A stretch of DNA of 64,000 nucleotides from Thauera sp. (GTDB lineage: Bacteria > Pseudomonadota > Gammaproteobacteria > Burkholderiales > Rhodocyclaceae), in assembly GCA_024235615.1 (NCBI GenBank), contig JACKMB010000004.1, positions 186,001 through 250,000 of the forward strand. Direction: 5' to 3'. Under the pieces are notes generated by a model. It was not told the origin of the DNA and made no database searches. It saw nothing but the letters and a program-made list of their open reading frames with translations. This document shows, in pieces, positions 38,502-46,674 of the stretch (position 1 is its first letter; each line of letters opens with the position of its first letter). Both the position numbers and the translations under genes were made by a program.

Positions 38502-39461
38502 ATGAAGAGCCGCGTGATCGAACGCTGGGTCGAGGCCCACCTCGCCGGACGGCGCATCAGCGCCAACTCGCTGATCATCTCGGTGTATGGCGACCTGATC
38601 GCGGTGCACGGCGGCGTGGTGTGGCTGGCCGACCTGATCCGGCTGATGGCGCCCTTCGGGCTCAACGAGCGCGTGGTGCGCACCAGCGTCTATCGGCTGG
38701 TGCAGGACGACTGGCTGGAGTCGGGGCAGGTCGGCCGGCGCAGCTACTACCGCCTCGCCGCGGCGGGCATGCGCCGCTTCGCGCCGGCGTGGCGGCGCAT
38801 CTTCGAGCCGGAGGGCGAGGGCTGGAGCGGCACCTGGCAGGTGGTGATGCTGCCCTCCGCGCTCGACGCACGGGTGGCGGACAACCTGCGCCGGGAGCTG
38901 TCGTGGGCGGGCTACGGGGCGCTGAATGCGGGCGTGCTGTTGCGCCCCACCGACGACGCCTCGACGCTGCGCAACATCCTCGACGGCTGCGGCCTGCGCG
39001 ATCGCGTGGTGCCGCTGACCGCGCGCGGCCTGGACGGGGTGACCGGGGCGGCCACCGACGAGCTGGTGCGCGAGTGCTGGGACCTGCAGGCGATCGCCGC
39101 CACCTACGACGCCTTCATCGAACACTTCCGCCCGCTGCTGCGCGCCTTCGGCGCGGGCGAGGTCGAGCCGGAGCAGGCCTTCCTGGTGCAGACCCTGTTG
39201 ATGCACGAGTTCCGCCGCGTGCTGCTGCACGACCCGCAGCTGCCGGTGCAGGTGATGCCCAACCGCTGGCGCGGGGATGCGGCGCGCGAGCTATGTGCGC
39301 AGCTCTATCGCCTGACCTGGCGTGCGGCCTGCCAGCATCTGCAGGCGAGCTGTGCGACGCCCGAGGGCCCGCTGCCGCCACCGTCGGCGCAGTTCTTCCG
39401 CCGCTTCGGCGGCCTGGAGTCGCCGCCAGCGGCGACGGACGAGGTCGCGGTGGAGGGCTGA
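38502..39461 (+). CDS. paaX: PaaX-type transcription repressor
   Basis: This is a 319-aa winged-helix regulator of the PaaX family: N-terminal wHTH (ANSLIISVYGDLIAVHGG, then NERVVRTSVYRLVQDDWLE), a central PaaX domain with WSGTWQVVML, and a C-terminal PaaX_C part with HEFRRVLLHDPQLPVQVMP. Family members repress phenylacetate genes and release DNA when phenylacetyl-CoA is bound. Start ATG 38502. The three-gene oxidoreductase beside it fits phenylacetyl-CoA as substrate, which supports the same ligand here. It converges with the membrane-anchor gene. Confidence 0.85.
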   Translation: MKSRVIERWVEAHLAGRRISANSLIISVYGDLIAVHGGVVWLADLIRLMAPFGLNERVVRTSVYRLVQDDWLESGQVGRRSYYRLAAAGMRRFAPAWRRIFEPEGEGWSGTWQVVMLPSALDARVADNLRRELSWAGYGALNAGVLLRPTDDASTLRNILDGCGLRDRVVPLTARGLDGVTGAATDELVRECWDLQAIAATYDAFIEHFRPLLRAFGAGEVEPEQAFLVQTLLMHEFRRVLLHDPQLPVQVMPNRWRGDAARELCAQLYRLTWRAACQHLQASCATPEGPLPPPSAQFFRRFGGLESPPAATDEVAVEG

Positions 39462-39495
39462 GCGGGAGCCGCCGGGCGCCCGCCACCACGGCCGC

Positions 39496-40401
39496 TCAGG
39501 CGTTGCCGAGGCGGGGCGTGCTGGCGAGGCTCGCGGGCTTGCCGCCGCGCACGGGGTGATGCTTGAGCGCGATGCCCTGGGTGAAGGCGGCGCGGCGGAT
39601 CAGCGTGTACTTGAACCACCAGCCGGCGCCGGCTGCGAGCAGACCCGCGGCGGCGAGCGCGATGCCTGCGCCGGGCAGGCCGCCGAGGGCGCCGGCCGCG
39701 GCGAGCAGTGCGAGCCCGCCCGCCAGCAGGTGGCCGAAGCGCACCAGGCGCGGCGCGATGGCGTCGAAGGCCTGCACGCTGGCCGCCGGGGCGTGATCGG
39801 CGCGCAGGCCGTCAAGGTAGCGTCTCCACAAGAGCAGGCGGGCGGACAGGGCCAGTACCAGGACGGCCGCGGCGGCGAGCTGAAGCCCGCCCGCCAGGGT
39901 GACGGCGATCAGGCCCGCGCCCTCGGCCAGCCCGGAGCCCAGCACCAGCGGCGCGCAGCGCGCGTGGCGCCAGGCGGGGATGCCCTTGTCGGCGGCGAGG
40001 ATGCGCGCCTGCGCATACACGAAGGCGAGGCCGCACAGGCCGGCGAGCGCCTGCGCGGTGGGGTGCGCGGTGAGCAGGGCGAGCGCGCCGGCGCCGAACA
40101 GCGCCAGCGCGACCGAGGCCTCGCGCGTCATCCACGAGCTGCGGATGTGGCGGAAGACGTTGAGTGCGCGCCACGGCCGGCCGATCTCGAACCAGACGCA
40201 GAGCAGCCCGAGCGCCACGAGGACGAGGCCGGCGGCGAGCTGCGGACGCACTTCGGCGCCGGTGAGGCCGGCGAGCCCGGCGAACAGGACGAGCCCGCCG
40301 CCGCTGCCGCCGCAGATGAAGTTGCCGGCGGCGCGCCAGTCCCAGTGCTGCTGCAGGCGGGGCGCGGGCTGGCCGGGGAGAGGGGGACGGTTCGGTTTCA
40401 T
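39496..40401 (-). CDS. Membrane-anchor subunit of the molybdenum oxidoreductase (DmsC/PadD-like)
   Basis: This is a 301-aa inner-membrane protein with about eight hydrophobic helices of the DmsC/NrfD type; FICGGSGGGLVLFAG is at 28-42 and EIGRPWRALNVFRHIRSSWM at about 72-91, both family-like. It should anchor the two catalytic subunits and pass electrons to quinone. Its ATG (40401) shares one base with the stop of the iron-sulfur subunit (TGATG), so the three subunits are translated together. Assignment as PadD rests on the neighbouring PaaX and the operon order rather than on a diagnostic motif. Confidence 0.8.
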   Translation of the reverse strand: MKPNRPPLPGQPAPRLQQHWDWRAAGNFICGGSGGGLVLFAGLAGLTGAEVRPQLAAGLVLVALGLLCVWFEIGRPWRALNVFRHIRSSWMTREASVALALFGAGALALLTAHPTAQALAGLCGLAFVYAQARILAADKGIPAWRHARCAPLVLGSGLAEGAGLIAVTLAGGLQLAAAAVLVLALSARLLLWRRYLDGLRADHAPAASVQAFDAIAPRLVRFGHLLAGGLALLAAAGALGGLPGAGIALAAAGLLAAGAGWWFKYTLIRRAAFTQGIALKHHPVRGGKPASLASTPRLGNA

Positions 40402-41048
40402 CAGGCGTGATCCCAGATGTAATAGACGCTCGGCCCGGTGCCGAGCTCCTCGTGCATGTGGAAGTGCTGGGTTTTTGCGAGCAGGCGGCTGACCGCGCTG
40501 TCGGGGTCGTCGATGTCGCCGAAGACCATCGCCCCCGAGATGCAGGAGTTGACGCAGGCCGGGGTGACCTCGGGGTCGCGCCCGGGGATGCGCCCGCTCG
40601 CCGCGGCGGCGTCGATGCGCTCCTTGCAGAAGCTGCACTTGGTCGCCACCGAGATGCGCGAGGGGTCGAAGCGGATCGCCTCGGAGGCGATCGGCTGGTC
40701 GCCGTAGGCGAAGCGCGGCTCGTGCACGATCGAGCGCGCCTCGTAGGGGCAGGCCATCACGCAGTTGGCGCAGCCGATGCAGACGTCGTAGTCGATGGTG
40801 ACCAGGCCGTCGCGGCGCTTCTGCGTCGCTTCGGTGGGGCAGACCTCCGCGCACGGCGGCTCGGCGCAGTGCATGCAGGCCGTCGGCAGGAAGCTGCGGC
40901 GCACGTCGGGGAACTCGCCGGTCTCGAGGTCGAGCACGCGGCGCCACTGCACGCCGGGCGGGGTGGCGTTGGCGTTCTTGCACGCCGCGGTGCAGGTCTG
41001 GCAGCCCACGCAGCGGCGCAGGTCGATGCTCATCACATAGCGGGTCAT
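40401..41048 (-). CDS. Four-cluster ferredoxin subunit (DmsB/PadC-like)
   Basis: This is a 215-aa iron-sulfur subunit with four cysteine groups: CVGCQTCTAACKN near 14, CMHCAEPPCAEVCP near 58, CIGCANCVMACP near 91 and CSFCKERI near 138 with CVNSC near 163. This is the layout of DmsB/PhsB-type proteins holding four 4Fe-4S clusters. It links the molybdenum subunit to the membrane anchor. Start ATG 41048 overlaps the upstream stop (ATGA), and its own stop overlaps the anchor start. No Tat or Sec signal was seen, so it should face the cytoplasm, or travel with its partner. Confidence 0.88.
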   Translation of the reverse strand: MTRYVMSIDLRRCVGCQTCTAACKNANATPPGVQWRRVLDLETGEFPDVRRSFLPTACMHCAEPPCAEVCPTEATQKRRDGLVTIDYDVCIGCANCVMACPYEARSIVHEPRFAYGDQPIASEAIRFDPSRISVATKCSFCKERIDAAAASGRIPGRDPEVTPACVNSCISGAMVFGDIDDPDSAVSRLLAKTQHFHMHEELGTGPSVYYIWDHA

Positions 41049-43798
41049 TGCACGGTGCTCCCTTCGAGACGGCGGATCGCCACGCGCACGATGTCGGCGC
41101 CCGAGCCGGTGGCGTCGGTGAGCTCGAGCGACATCGGCGCCACGGTGTTGAGGCTGGGCATGCCGAAGTCCTTGGCGACCGGCGTGGCCCAGTGGTCGAA
41201 CTGGCCCGGGATCACCAGGGTGTCGGGGCGGATGCCGTGGGCGAGGACGGCCTTGCCATAGGTGGCGCCGATGTGCGAGCGGATCTCGACGCGGTCGCCG
41301 TCGGCGATGCCGAGGCCCTTGGCGGTATTGGCGTTCATGATCACCCCGGCGTGGCCGCGCACGTTCTGCGCCACCTCGCGCATCAGCGCGATGCTGACGT
41401 TGCCGCCGGTGTGGTACTGCATGCTCTTGGTGGCGAGCAGCCACAGCGGGTAGTCCTCGGGCTTCGCGCCGCTGTCGACCAGGGCCTGCTCCCAGCGCCC
41501 GGGGACGTCGTGCCATTCGGGCAGGGCGGTGTATTCGGAGAGCTGCGTGTCCCACCAGTGCATGCCGTGCTCGTGCAGGCGGTTGCCGAGCTCGCGGCCG
41601 ATGCGCAGCAGGCGCTCCTGGTAGGGCAGCTCGTAGCGCAGGCCCTTCTCGGCCAGGGTGGGGGTCAGGTACCACGAGCGCTGCGGCATCGGCACGGTGT
41701 AGAAGCCGTGCTCCTTGAACCAGGCGAGGTCGTGGGTCTCGCGGCCCTGCGAGAGGTCGGTGCTCGCGGCGCGGCAGATCGCGTCCCAGATCGTGTCGAC
41801 ATCGTGCGTACGCGTGGGGTCGAGGCTGAAGTCGTAGCCCTCGCCGGTGAGCGGCGAGACCCCGCCGGCGCCGCGGTTGATCGCCTTGTTGTAGGGCTCG
41901 AGCAGGCCCGTGCGACGTGCCAGCTCGGTGCTGATCCAGGTGAAGTCGCGCGCCTCGCCCTGCGGCTCGACCGCGGGCTGGCGCAGCACGACGCCGCGCG
42001 CGGTCCAGAACTGCTCGACGAACTTGGTGCCGCCGACCTTGATCATCTGCAGGGACTCGAGGTCGGTGGCCTCGGGCAGCAGCAGGTCGGCGAAGAAGTT
42101 GGTCTCATCCACCGTGTAGGCGAAGGACACGGTGAAGGGGAAGGTGGCGATCGTCTCCACCAGGCTGGGCGTGTCCCAGAACGAGATCGCCGGGTTGGAG
42201 CGGTAGATGAACCAGATGTCGGGCAGGGTCGGCTTGGGCATGTTGAAGTCGCGCGGCACCTCGCGCTGGAACATCCACGCCAGCTGGGTGGGGCCGAGCG
42301 CCTGGCTCCATGCCGAATTGCCGACGATCGGCACCAGGGTGCGGTGGGCGTTGCGGCCGGTGGGCTGGGCGACCCAGTGCGCCTTGTCGGTGGGGTTGAA
42401 TTTTTGCGCCATGAAGCCGTCCTCGCCGGCGGCGACGCTGAGGTGGCGGTCGTCGTGCGGGCGGTTGAGCCGCACCGTGGTGCCGAGGGTGCCGCCCGGG
42501 ACCTCGAGCGCGCCTACCAGGGTGGCGAGCACGGTGCGTGCCCAGCAGCACTCGAAGGCGCCCCAGCCGTTGTTCACCGACTTGCCGAGGGTGACCGCGA
42601 CCGGGCGCAGCGGCAGGGTGGCGCCATCGACCTCGATGGTGGCGCCGATCTGTGCGTTCTCGAGGTATTCGCCGGCGATGCGGCGGATGGTGGCCGCAGG
42701 CACGTCGCAGATGCCCTCCGCCCACTCCGGCGTGTATTTGCGCATGTGCTCGACCAGCATCGTGTGGGCGGGCACGCCCTCCACGTCGGCGAGCGGCTGG
42801 CGGGCGTCGTCCGCATCCACCGTGACCGCCGCGGCGACGCGGAAGCGGCCCTCGAGCGCGGGCTGGACGCCCGGGGTGTCGAAGGGCACGGCGCGGCCGG
42901 CGACGGGATCCCACACCAGCGGCCTGGCGCTGTCGGGGTCGCGCAGGTAGAGGCCGTCGGGGCCGACCAGGTAGGGCGAGGAGGTACGGTCGCGCAGGAA
43001 GGGCAGGTCGAGCTGGCCGACGCCGTGTTCGCACACCAGCACGTGGATGAGCGCGAACATGAAGGCAGGGTCGGTCTTGGGGCGGATCGGCACCCACTCG
43101 GAGGCACAGGCGCCGGTGACCGACAGGTGGGGCTCGACCTGCACGCGCTTGTAGCCGCGCACGCGCGCGTCGGCGTGGCGGGTGACCGCGCACGGGCCGC
43201 CGGAGGCGTCGACGTTGCTGCCGATCGAGATCACGTAGCGGCAGTTGGGCGTGTCGGCGGCGACCGTGAAGGCGCGGTGCCAGAACTCGCCGTAGAGGTG
43301 CTCGGAGTGCACGCACTTGACACCCTGGCCGGAGCCGAAGCTGAAGTCGATCGGCCCCCACGCCGCGAGGAAGGCGGGCAGGGTGCCCATGTACATCGCT
43401 GGCGTGCCGCCGTGGCCGAAGCTCGCCGCCACGCGCGGCAGGCCGGCGTCGTCGACCAGGCCCTTCTCGCGTACCGCGGCGAGGCGGGCGGCGATGGTGT
43501 CGAGGGCCTCGTCCCAGGAGATCGGTACGAAGCCGGGGTCCTCGTTGCGCCCCTTCTTCGGGTTGGTGCGCTTCATCGGCTGCAGGATGCGGTGTGGGTT
43601 GTAGGTCTTCTGCACCAGGCCGTGCGCCTTCACGCACACGCGGCCGCGCGCGGGATGGACCTCGGCGGCGGCGAAGTTGGGCTCGATCTCGGTGGCCACA
43701 CCGTCGATCACCTTGACGTTCATGAAGTCGGGCCCGGCGACGCAGTTGTAGCAGTAGCTCGGGACCTTGCGTTCGTTGCGGGCGGTGGCGGCGGTCAT
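41045..43798 (-). CDS. padB: Molybdopterin oxidoreductase, phenylacetyl-CoA:acceptor oxidoreductase-like (PadB)
   Basis: This is a 917-aa DMSO-reductase-family catalytic subunit. The N-terminal iron-sulfur site has Cys16, Cys19 and Cys55, but the third usual cysteine is replaced (GPD at 22-24). Molybdopterin-binding regions follow, with the C-terminal MopB domain at GGNVSIALMREV and DATGSGADIVRVAI. No Tat signal is visible, so it should be cytoplasmic. The adjoining PaaX, subunit order and size (about 100, 24 and 31 kDa) match the membrane-bound phenylacetyl-CoA:acceptor oxidoreductase of Thauera, which makes phenylglyoxylate under denitrifying conditions; this is inferred. Thiosulfate or polysulfide reductase is the main alternative. 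Confidence 0.75.
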   Translation of the reverse strand: MTAATARNERKVPSYCYNCVAGPDFMNVKVIDGVATEIEPNFAAAEVHPARGRVCVKAHGLVQKTYNPHRILQPMKRTNPKKGRNEDPGFVPISWDEALDTIAARLAAVREKGLVDDAGLPRVAASFGHGGTPAMYMGTLPAFLAAWGPIDFSFGSGQGVKCVHSEHLYGEFWHRAFTVAADTPNCRYVISIGSNVDASGGPCAVTRHADARVRGYKRVQVEPHLSVTGACASEWVPIRPKTDPAFMFALIHVLVCEHGVGQLDLPFLRDRTSSPYLVGPDGLYLRDPDSARPLVWDPVAGRAVPFDTPGVQPALEGRFRVAAAVTVDADDARQPLADVEGVPAHTMLVEHMRKYTPEWAEGICDVPAATIRRIAGEYLENAQIGATIEVDGATLPLRPVAVTLGKSVNNGWGAFECCWARTVLATLVGALEVPGGTLGTTVRLNRPHDDRHLSVAAGEDGFMAQKFNPTDKAHWVAQPTGRNAHRTLVPIVGNSAWSQALGPTQLAWMFQREVPRDFNMPKPTLPDIWFIYRSNPAISFWDTPSLVETIATFPFTVSFAYTVDETNFFADLLLPEATDLESLQMIKVGGTKFVEQFWTARGVVLRQPAVEPQGEARDFTWISTELARRTGLLEPYNKAINRGAGGVSPLTGEGYDFSLDPTRTHDVDTIWDAICRAASTDLSQGRETHDLAWFKEHGFYTVPMPQRSWYLTPTLAEKGLRYELPYQERLLRIGRELGNRLHEHGMHWWDTQLSEYTALPEWHDVPGRWEQALVDSGAKPEDYPLWLLATKSMQYHTGGNVSIALMREVAQNVRGHAGVIMNANTAKGLGIADGDRVEIRSHIGATYGKAVLAHGIRPDTLVIPGQFDHWATPVAKDFGMPSLNTVAPMSLELTDATGSGADIVRVAIRRLEGSTVQ

Positions 43799-43812
43799 CG
43801 CGGACTCCTCGC

Positions 43813-44631
43813 TCAGTGCATGCGTTGCGGGTGGGTGTAGACGCTGTGGCGGTGGCCGCGCGCGAAGCCGACCAGGGTGACGCCGGCGGCCTCGGCCAGG
43901 CGCACCGCCATGCCGGTGGGTGCCGACAGCGCGGCGATCGCGGCGATGCCCACGGTGGCGGCCTTCTGCACGATCTCGTAGCTGGCGCGGCTGGTCATCA
44001 GCACGAAGCCGTCGTCGAAGCCGCAGCCGCGCGTGGCGATCGCGCCGATGAGCTTGTCGAGCGCGTTGTGGCGGCCGACGTCCTCGCGCACCAGCGCGAC
44101 GCTGCCGTCGCGCCGGCACCACGCCGCCGCATGCACCGCGCCGGTGAGCTGGAACAGTGGCTGCAGCGCGGCGAGCTCGGCCTGGGCGCGCTCGAGCGCG
44201 CCGGGCTGGATTGCGGTCTCGGCGAGGCGGGCGGGCGGCAGCGCGCGCTGCAGCTGGGCGAGGCTCTCGATGCCGCACAGGCCGCAGCCGGTGCGTCCGG
44301 CGAGCGCGCGGCGGCGTTCGCGCATGGCGGCGAAGCGTTCGCCGGCGAGCGCCATGCGCACCTCGCAGCCGAGGGCGTGCTCGACGACGTCGATGTCGTG
44401 GAGTTCGCGTGCGCTTGCGGCGATGCCCTCGCTGAGCGTGAAGCCGAGCGCGAAGTCTTCGAGGTCCTGCGGGGTGGCGAGCATGACCGCGTGGGAGAAG
44501 CCGTTATAGACGAGGGCGACCGGCGCCTCTTCGGCGACCGCATCCTCGCCGAGGATCGCGGAGTCGGTGCCCCGGCGTTCGACGCCGTAGCTGCGGTGCG
44601 CGCCGCTTGCTGGGTAGGGGTGGTCGAGCAT
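43813..44631 (-). CDS. fdhD: Molybdoenzyme sulfur-carrier protein FdhD
   Basis: This 272-aa protein sulfurates the molybdenum cofactor so that DMSO-reductase-family enzymes, classically formate dehydrogenase, become active. Cys116 and Cys119 in GCGLCG are the sulfur-relay residues, and the family segments NGFSHAVMLATP and REDVGRHNALDK are present. Start ATG 44631 has AGGAGGT upstream. It is the first gene of the unit that continues into the molybdenum subunit 14 bp downstream. No formate dehydrogenase is present here, so FdhD probably serves the PadB-like enzyme. Confidence 0.93.
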   Translation of the reverse strand: MLDHPYPASGAHRSYGVERRGTDSAILGEDAVAEEAPVALVYNGFSHAVMLATPQDLEDFALGFTLSEGIAASARELHDIDVVEHALGCEVRMALAGERFAAMRERRRALAGRTGCGLCGIESLAQLQRALPPARLAETAIQPGALERAQAELAALQPLFQLTGAVHAAAWCRRDGSVALVREDVGRHNALDKLIGAIATRGCGFDDGFVLMTSRASYEIVQKAATVGIAAIAALSAPTGMAVRLAEAAGVTLVGFARGHRHSVYTHPQRMH

Positions 44632-44659
44632 GGGGACCTCCTGTCGGGACGGAGCCGCA

Positions 44660-44830
44660 AGAGGATCGTGCCGCGGCTTGATTCGATGATACAAAAAAAT
44701 ATCAAAAAATCAAACAGAACGTATCACAAAATCTATAAGCCGATTTAAAACAGTATCTTAAAGATTATTAGATATCCACGAATAAGATCTAAAATGATCT
44801 GATCCTATGCGCACCCCTGCATAGGCGAAG
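44660..44830 (-). promoter_or_regulatory. AT-rich control region upstream of fdhD-padBCD
   Basis: About 110 bp (44680-44800) are far richer in A and T than the surrounding DNA. It contains TGATA-N8-TATCA (44687-44704) 56 bp ahead of the fdhD start, several further TATC boxes, TTAGATATCCA (44768-44778), and at its far end the TATG-N10-CATA dyad. No clear -35/-10 pair stands out. The promoter of the molybdoenzyme operon is expected here. Confidence 0.5.
44806..44823. promoter_or_regulatory. TATG-N10-CATA dyad upstream of fdhD-padBCD (copy 2)
   Basis: The same core and right end (CTGCATAGG) as at 38425-38442. Here the dyad extends to CCTATGC...GCATAGG and can also form a seven-base hairpin. It lies 175 bp from fdhD, rather far for a simple repressor site. 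Confidence 0.4.
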
Positions 44831-44881
44831 GGCGTGTCGGGCGCTCCCGGCGATGCGTGCTTGCCGTGCCGGGGAGGGCGT

Positions 44882-45490
44882 TCAGGGTCTGCCGAGGCGG
44901 CGATTCACGGCGGCCAGGTCGGATGGCGTGTCGATGTCCTGCCAGCCTGCGTCGTCGTCGACGGCGAGTTCGAGCAGCGCTTCGCGGTGGCGGGCGAGCA
45001 CGGCGCGCGCGCCCTCGTCGCCGTCGAGGGCGCGCAGCTCGTCGCCGAAGCGTGCGGCGAAGCCCACCGGATGGCCGCGACGGCCCTGGCAGACCGGGGC
45101 GGCGATGTCGGCGCCGGCGCGCAGCGCGTCGGCGACCACGCGGTGCTGGGAGGTGGGCACCAGGGGCATGTCGCCGAGCGCGACCAGCCAGCCTGCGGCG
45201 TCGGCGCTGGCGGATACGCCGCAGGCGATGCTGACGCCCATGCCAGGCGCCTCCGTGTCGCAGCGCACCACCTCGGCGCCCGCCGCACGCAGCGCGTCCT
45301 CGAGCGCGCCGGGCTGCGCGGGTACGACCGCCACCACGCGATCGACCGCCGGCAGCAGGCGGGCGCAGGCGGTCTCGGCCACGCCGCGGTCGTCGGCCAG
45401 GCGGGCCAGGAGCTTGCCGCCGCCGAAGCGGCTTCCCGCGCCCGCGGCGAGCAGGATGCCGACGATCAGGCCGCGCGTGCGAGCGGGCAT
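44882..45490 (-). CDS. mocA: Molybdenum-cofactor nucleotidyltransferase (MocA-like)
   Basis: This 202-aa protein is a nucleotidyltransferase with the pyrophosphorylase motif LAAGAGSRFGGGKLL at 14-28 and LVALGDMPLVP near 108. The MocA group makes the CMP form of the cofactor (MCD) used by xanthine-dehydrogenase-type enzymes; the related MobA makes the GMP form used by DMSO-reductase-type enzymes. XdhC next door favours MocA. The start ATG 45490 lies inside the end of xdhC (25-bp overlap), so the two are coupled. No MCD-type enzyme is seen in this window. Confidence 0.8.
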   Translation of the reverse strand: MPARTRGLIVGILLAAGAGSRFGGGKLLARLADDRGVAETACARLLPAVDRVVAVVPAQPGALEDALRAAGAEVVRCDTEAPGMGVSIACGVSASADAAGWLVALGDMPLVPTSQHRVVADALRAGADIAAPVCQGRRGHPVGFAARFGDELRALDGDEGARAVLARHREALLELAVDDDAGWQDIDTPSDLAAVNRRLGRP

Positions 45491-46467
45491 GCAGCGGACT
45501 CGGTCGCGGGGCGCTCGACGGTGGCCGTCACGCTCGCGCCGTTGCGGCGCGCGGTGAGGTCGGCGACGATCGCGAGCGCGATCTCGGGTGGCGTGCGGCT
45601 GCCCAGCGGCAGGCCTGCCGGCGCGTGCAGGCGGGCGATCCGGGCGTCGTCGAGGTCGAACAGGCGCAGGCGCTCGCGGCGGGCGGCGCTGGTGGCACGC
45701 GAGCCCACCGCGCCGATGTAGAAGGCGTCGGTGTGCAGCGCGTCGATGAGGGCGAGGTCATCGAGCTTGGGGTCGTGGGCTGCGGCGACGATCACGCTGC
45801 GGCGGTCGGGCCGCATCGCGGCGACCGCGTCGTCCGGCATCTCGGTGGTGATGTCGACGCCGGGCAGCGTCCAGCTCGCGCGGTATTCCTCGCGCGGCTC
45901 GCTGAGCGTGACGCGGTAGTCGAGCGCGAGCGCGAACTGGGCGAGATAGGCGGAGAGCTGGCCGGCGCCGACGATCAGCATGCGCCAGCGCGGCCCGAAG
46001 GCGGCGGTGAGCTGGGTGTCGTCGAACACCACCGCGCTGTCGGGGGCGGTGTCGAGCAGCTCCACGGTGCCAGTGGCGAGGTTCACCCGGCGGGCGAGCA
46101 GTTCTCCGCGCTCGATGCGGGCGAGGGCCTCGGCGAGCCGGCTGCCGGCGTGCAGCGGCTCGAGCACCAGGCTGAGCGATCCGCCGCAGGGCAGCTGGAA
46201 GCGCCGGGTCTGGTCGGCGGTGATGCCGTAGGTGACGACCTCCGGGGCCTGGAGCCTGTGCGTGCGCAGGCGATCGCCGAGGTCGTCCTCGATGCAGCCG
46301 CCCGAGACCGAGCCGGCGAGCCGGCCGTCGCCGCAGATCGCCAGCAGCGCCCCTTCCGGCCGCGGCGAGGAGCCCCAGGTGCGCACCACGGTGGCGAGCG
46401 TGACCGGCAGCCCGGCCGCCTGCCAGGCGACGGCCTGGCGCAAGGTCTCGAGATTGACGCTGTCCAT
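45466..46467 (-). CDS. xdhC: XdhC/CoxI-family molybdenum-cofactor insertion protein
   Basis: This 333-aa protein belongs to the XdhC/CoxI family, which stores and delivers the sulfurated molybdenum cofactor to its enzyme. The N-terminal VVRTWGSSPRPEGALLAI segment and a Rossmann-like C-terminal half with RMLIVGAGQLSAYLA and IGAVGSRATSAARRERL are typical. Start ATG 46467; its 3' end overlaps mocA by 25 bp. A matching xanthine dehydrogenase or CO-dehydrogenase-like enzyme is not present here. Divergent from the ModE-like regulator. Confidence 0.85.
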   Translation of the reverse strand: MDSVNLETLRQAVAWQAAGLPVTLATVVRTWGSSPRPEGALLAICGDGRLAGSVSGGCIEDDLGDRLRTHRLQAPEVVTYGITADQTRRFQLPCGGSLSLVLEPLHAGSRLAEALARIERGELLARRVNLATGTVELLDTAPDSAVVFDDTQLTAAFGPRWRMLIVGAGQLSAYLAQFALALDYRVTLSEPREEYRASWTLPGVDITTEMPDDAVAAMRPDRRSVIVAAAHDPKLDDLALIDALHTDAFYIGAVGSRATSAARRERLRLFDLDDARIARLHAPAGLPLGSRTPPEIALAIVADLTARRNGASVTATVERPATESAACPLARAA

Positions 46468-46674
46468 GTCGGTTCCTCGGTACGGAAATGTGAGGTCGCT
46501 GAATATTGGATATCAAACTATTACACTGCCAAGTGTAGCAGGGTGACCGGGCCTTGCAAATCCGCCCGCAATGCCACGGGAAATCCCGCATCCTCAAGTC
46601 CTTGCCGCGCCGCAAGGGGCACCGGGCTCGCCGCGGACGATGCGCTTGCGCTAACCTCGCACGAGGCCGGCACG
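46468..46674. promoter_or_regulatory. xdhC / regulator divergent promoter region
   Basis: An AT-rich patch holds TGGATATCAAA (46507-46517), the reverse complement of which (TTTGATATCCA) resembles the 44768 motif, and a perfect dyad TACACT-GCCA-AGTGTA (46522-46537). Both are candidate sites for the neighbouring regulator. The remaining 100 bp toward 46674 are GC-rich with no visible signal. Confidence 0.4.

Noticed and set aside
41045-43798. Formate dehydrogenase, because of adjacent fdhD
   Set aside because: The subunit order with a DmsC-type anchor, the lack of a Cys/Sec active-site context and the PaaX neighbour fit a PadBCD-like enzyme better.
41048-43840. 930-codon open frame antisense to the molybdenum subunit
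   Set aside because: No motif or ribosome site; explained by the codon bias of padB on the other strand.
44687-44704. FNR box ahead of fdhD
   Set aside because: TGATA-N8-TATCA does not have the TTGAT-N4-ATCAA spacing, so it is only a generic dyad.
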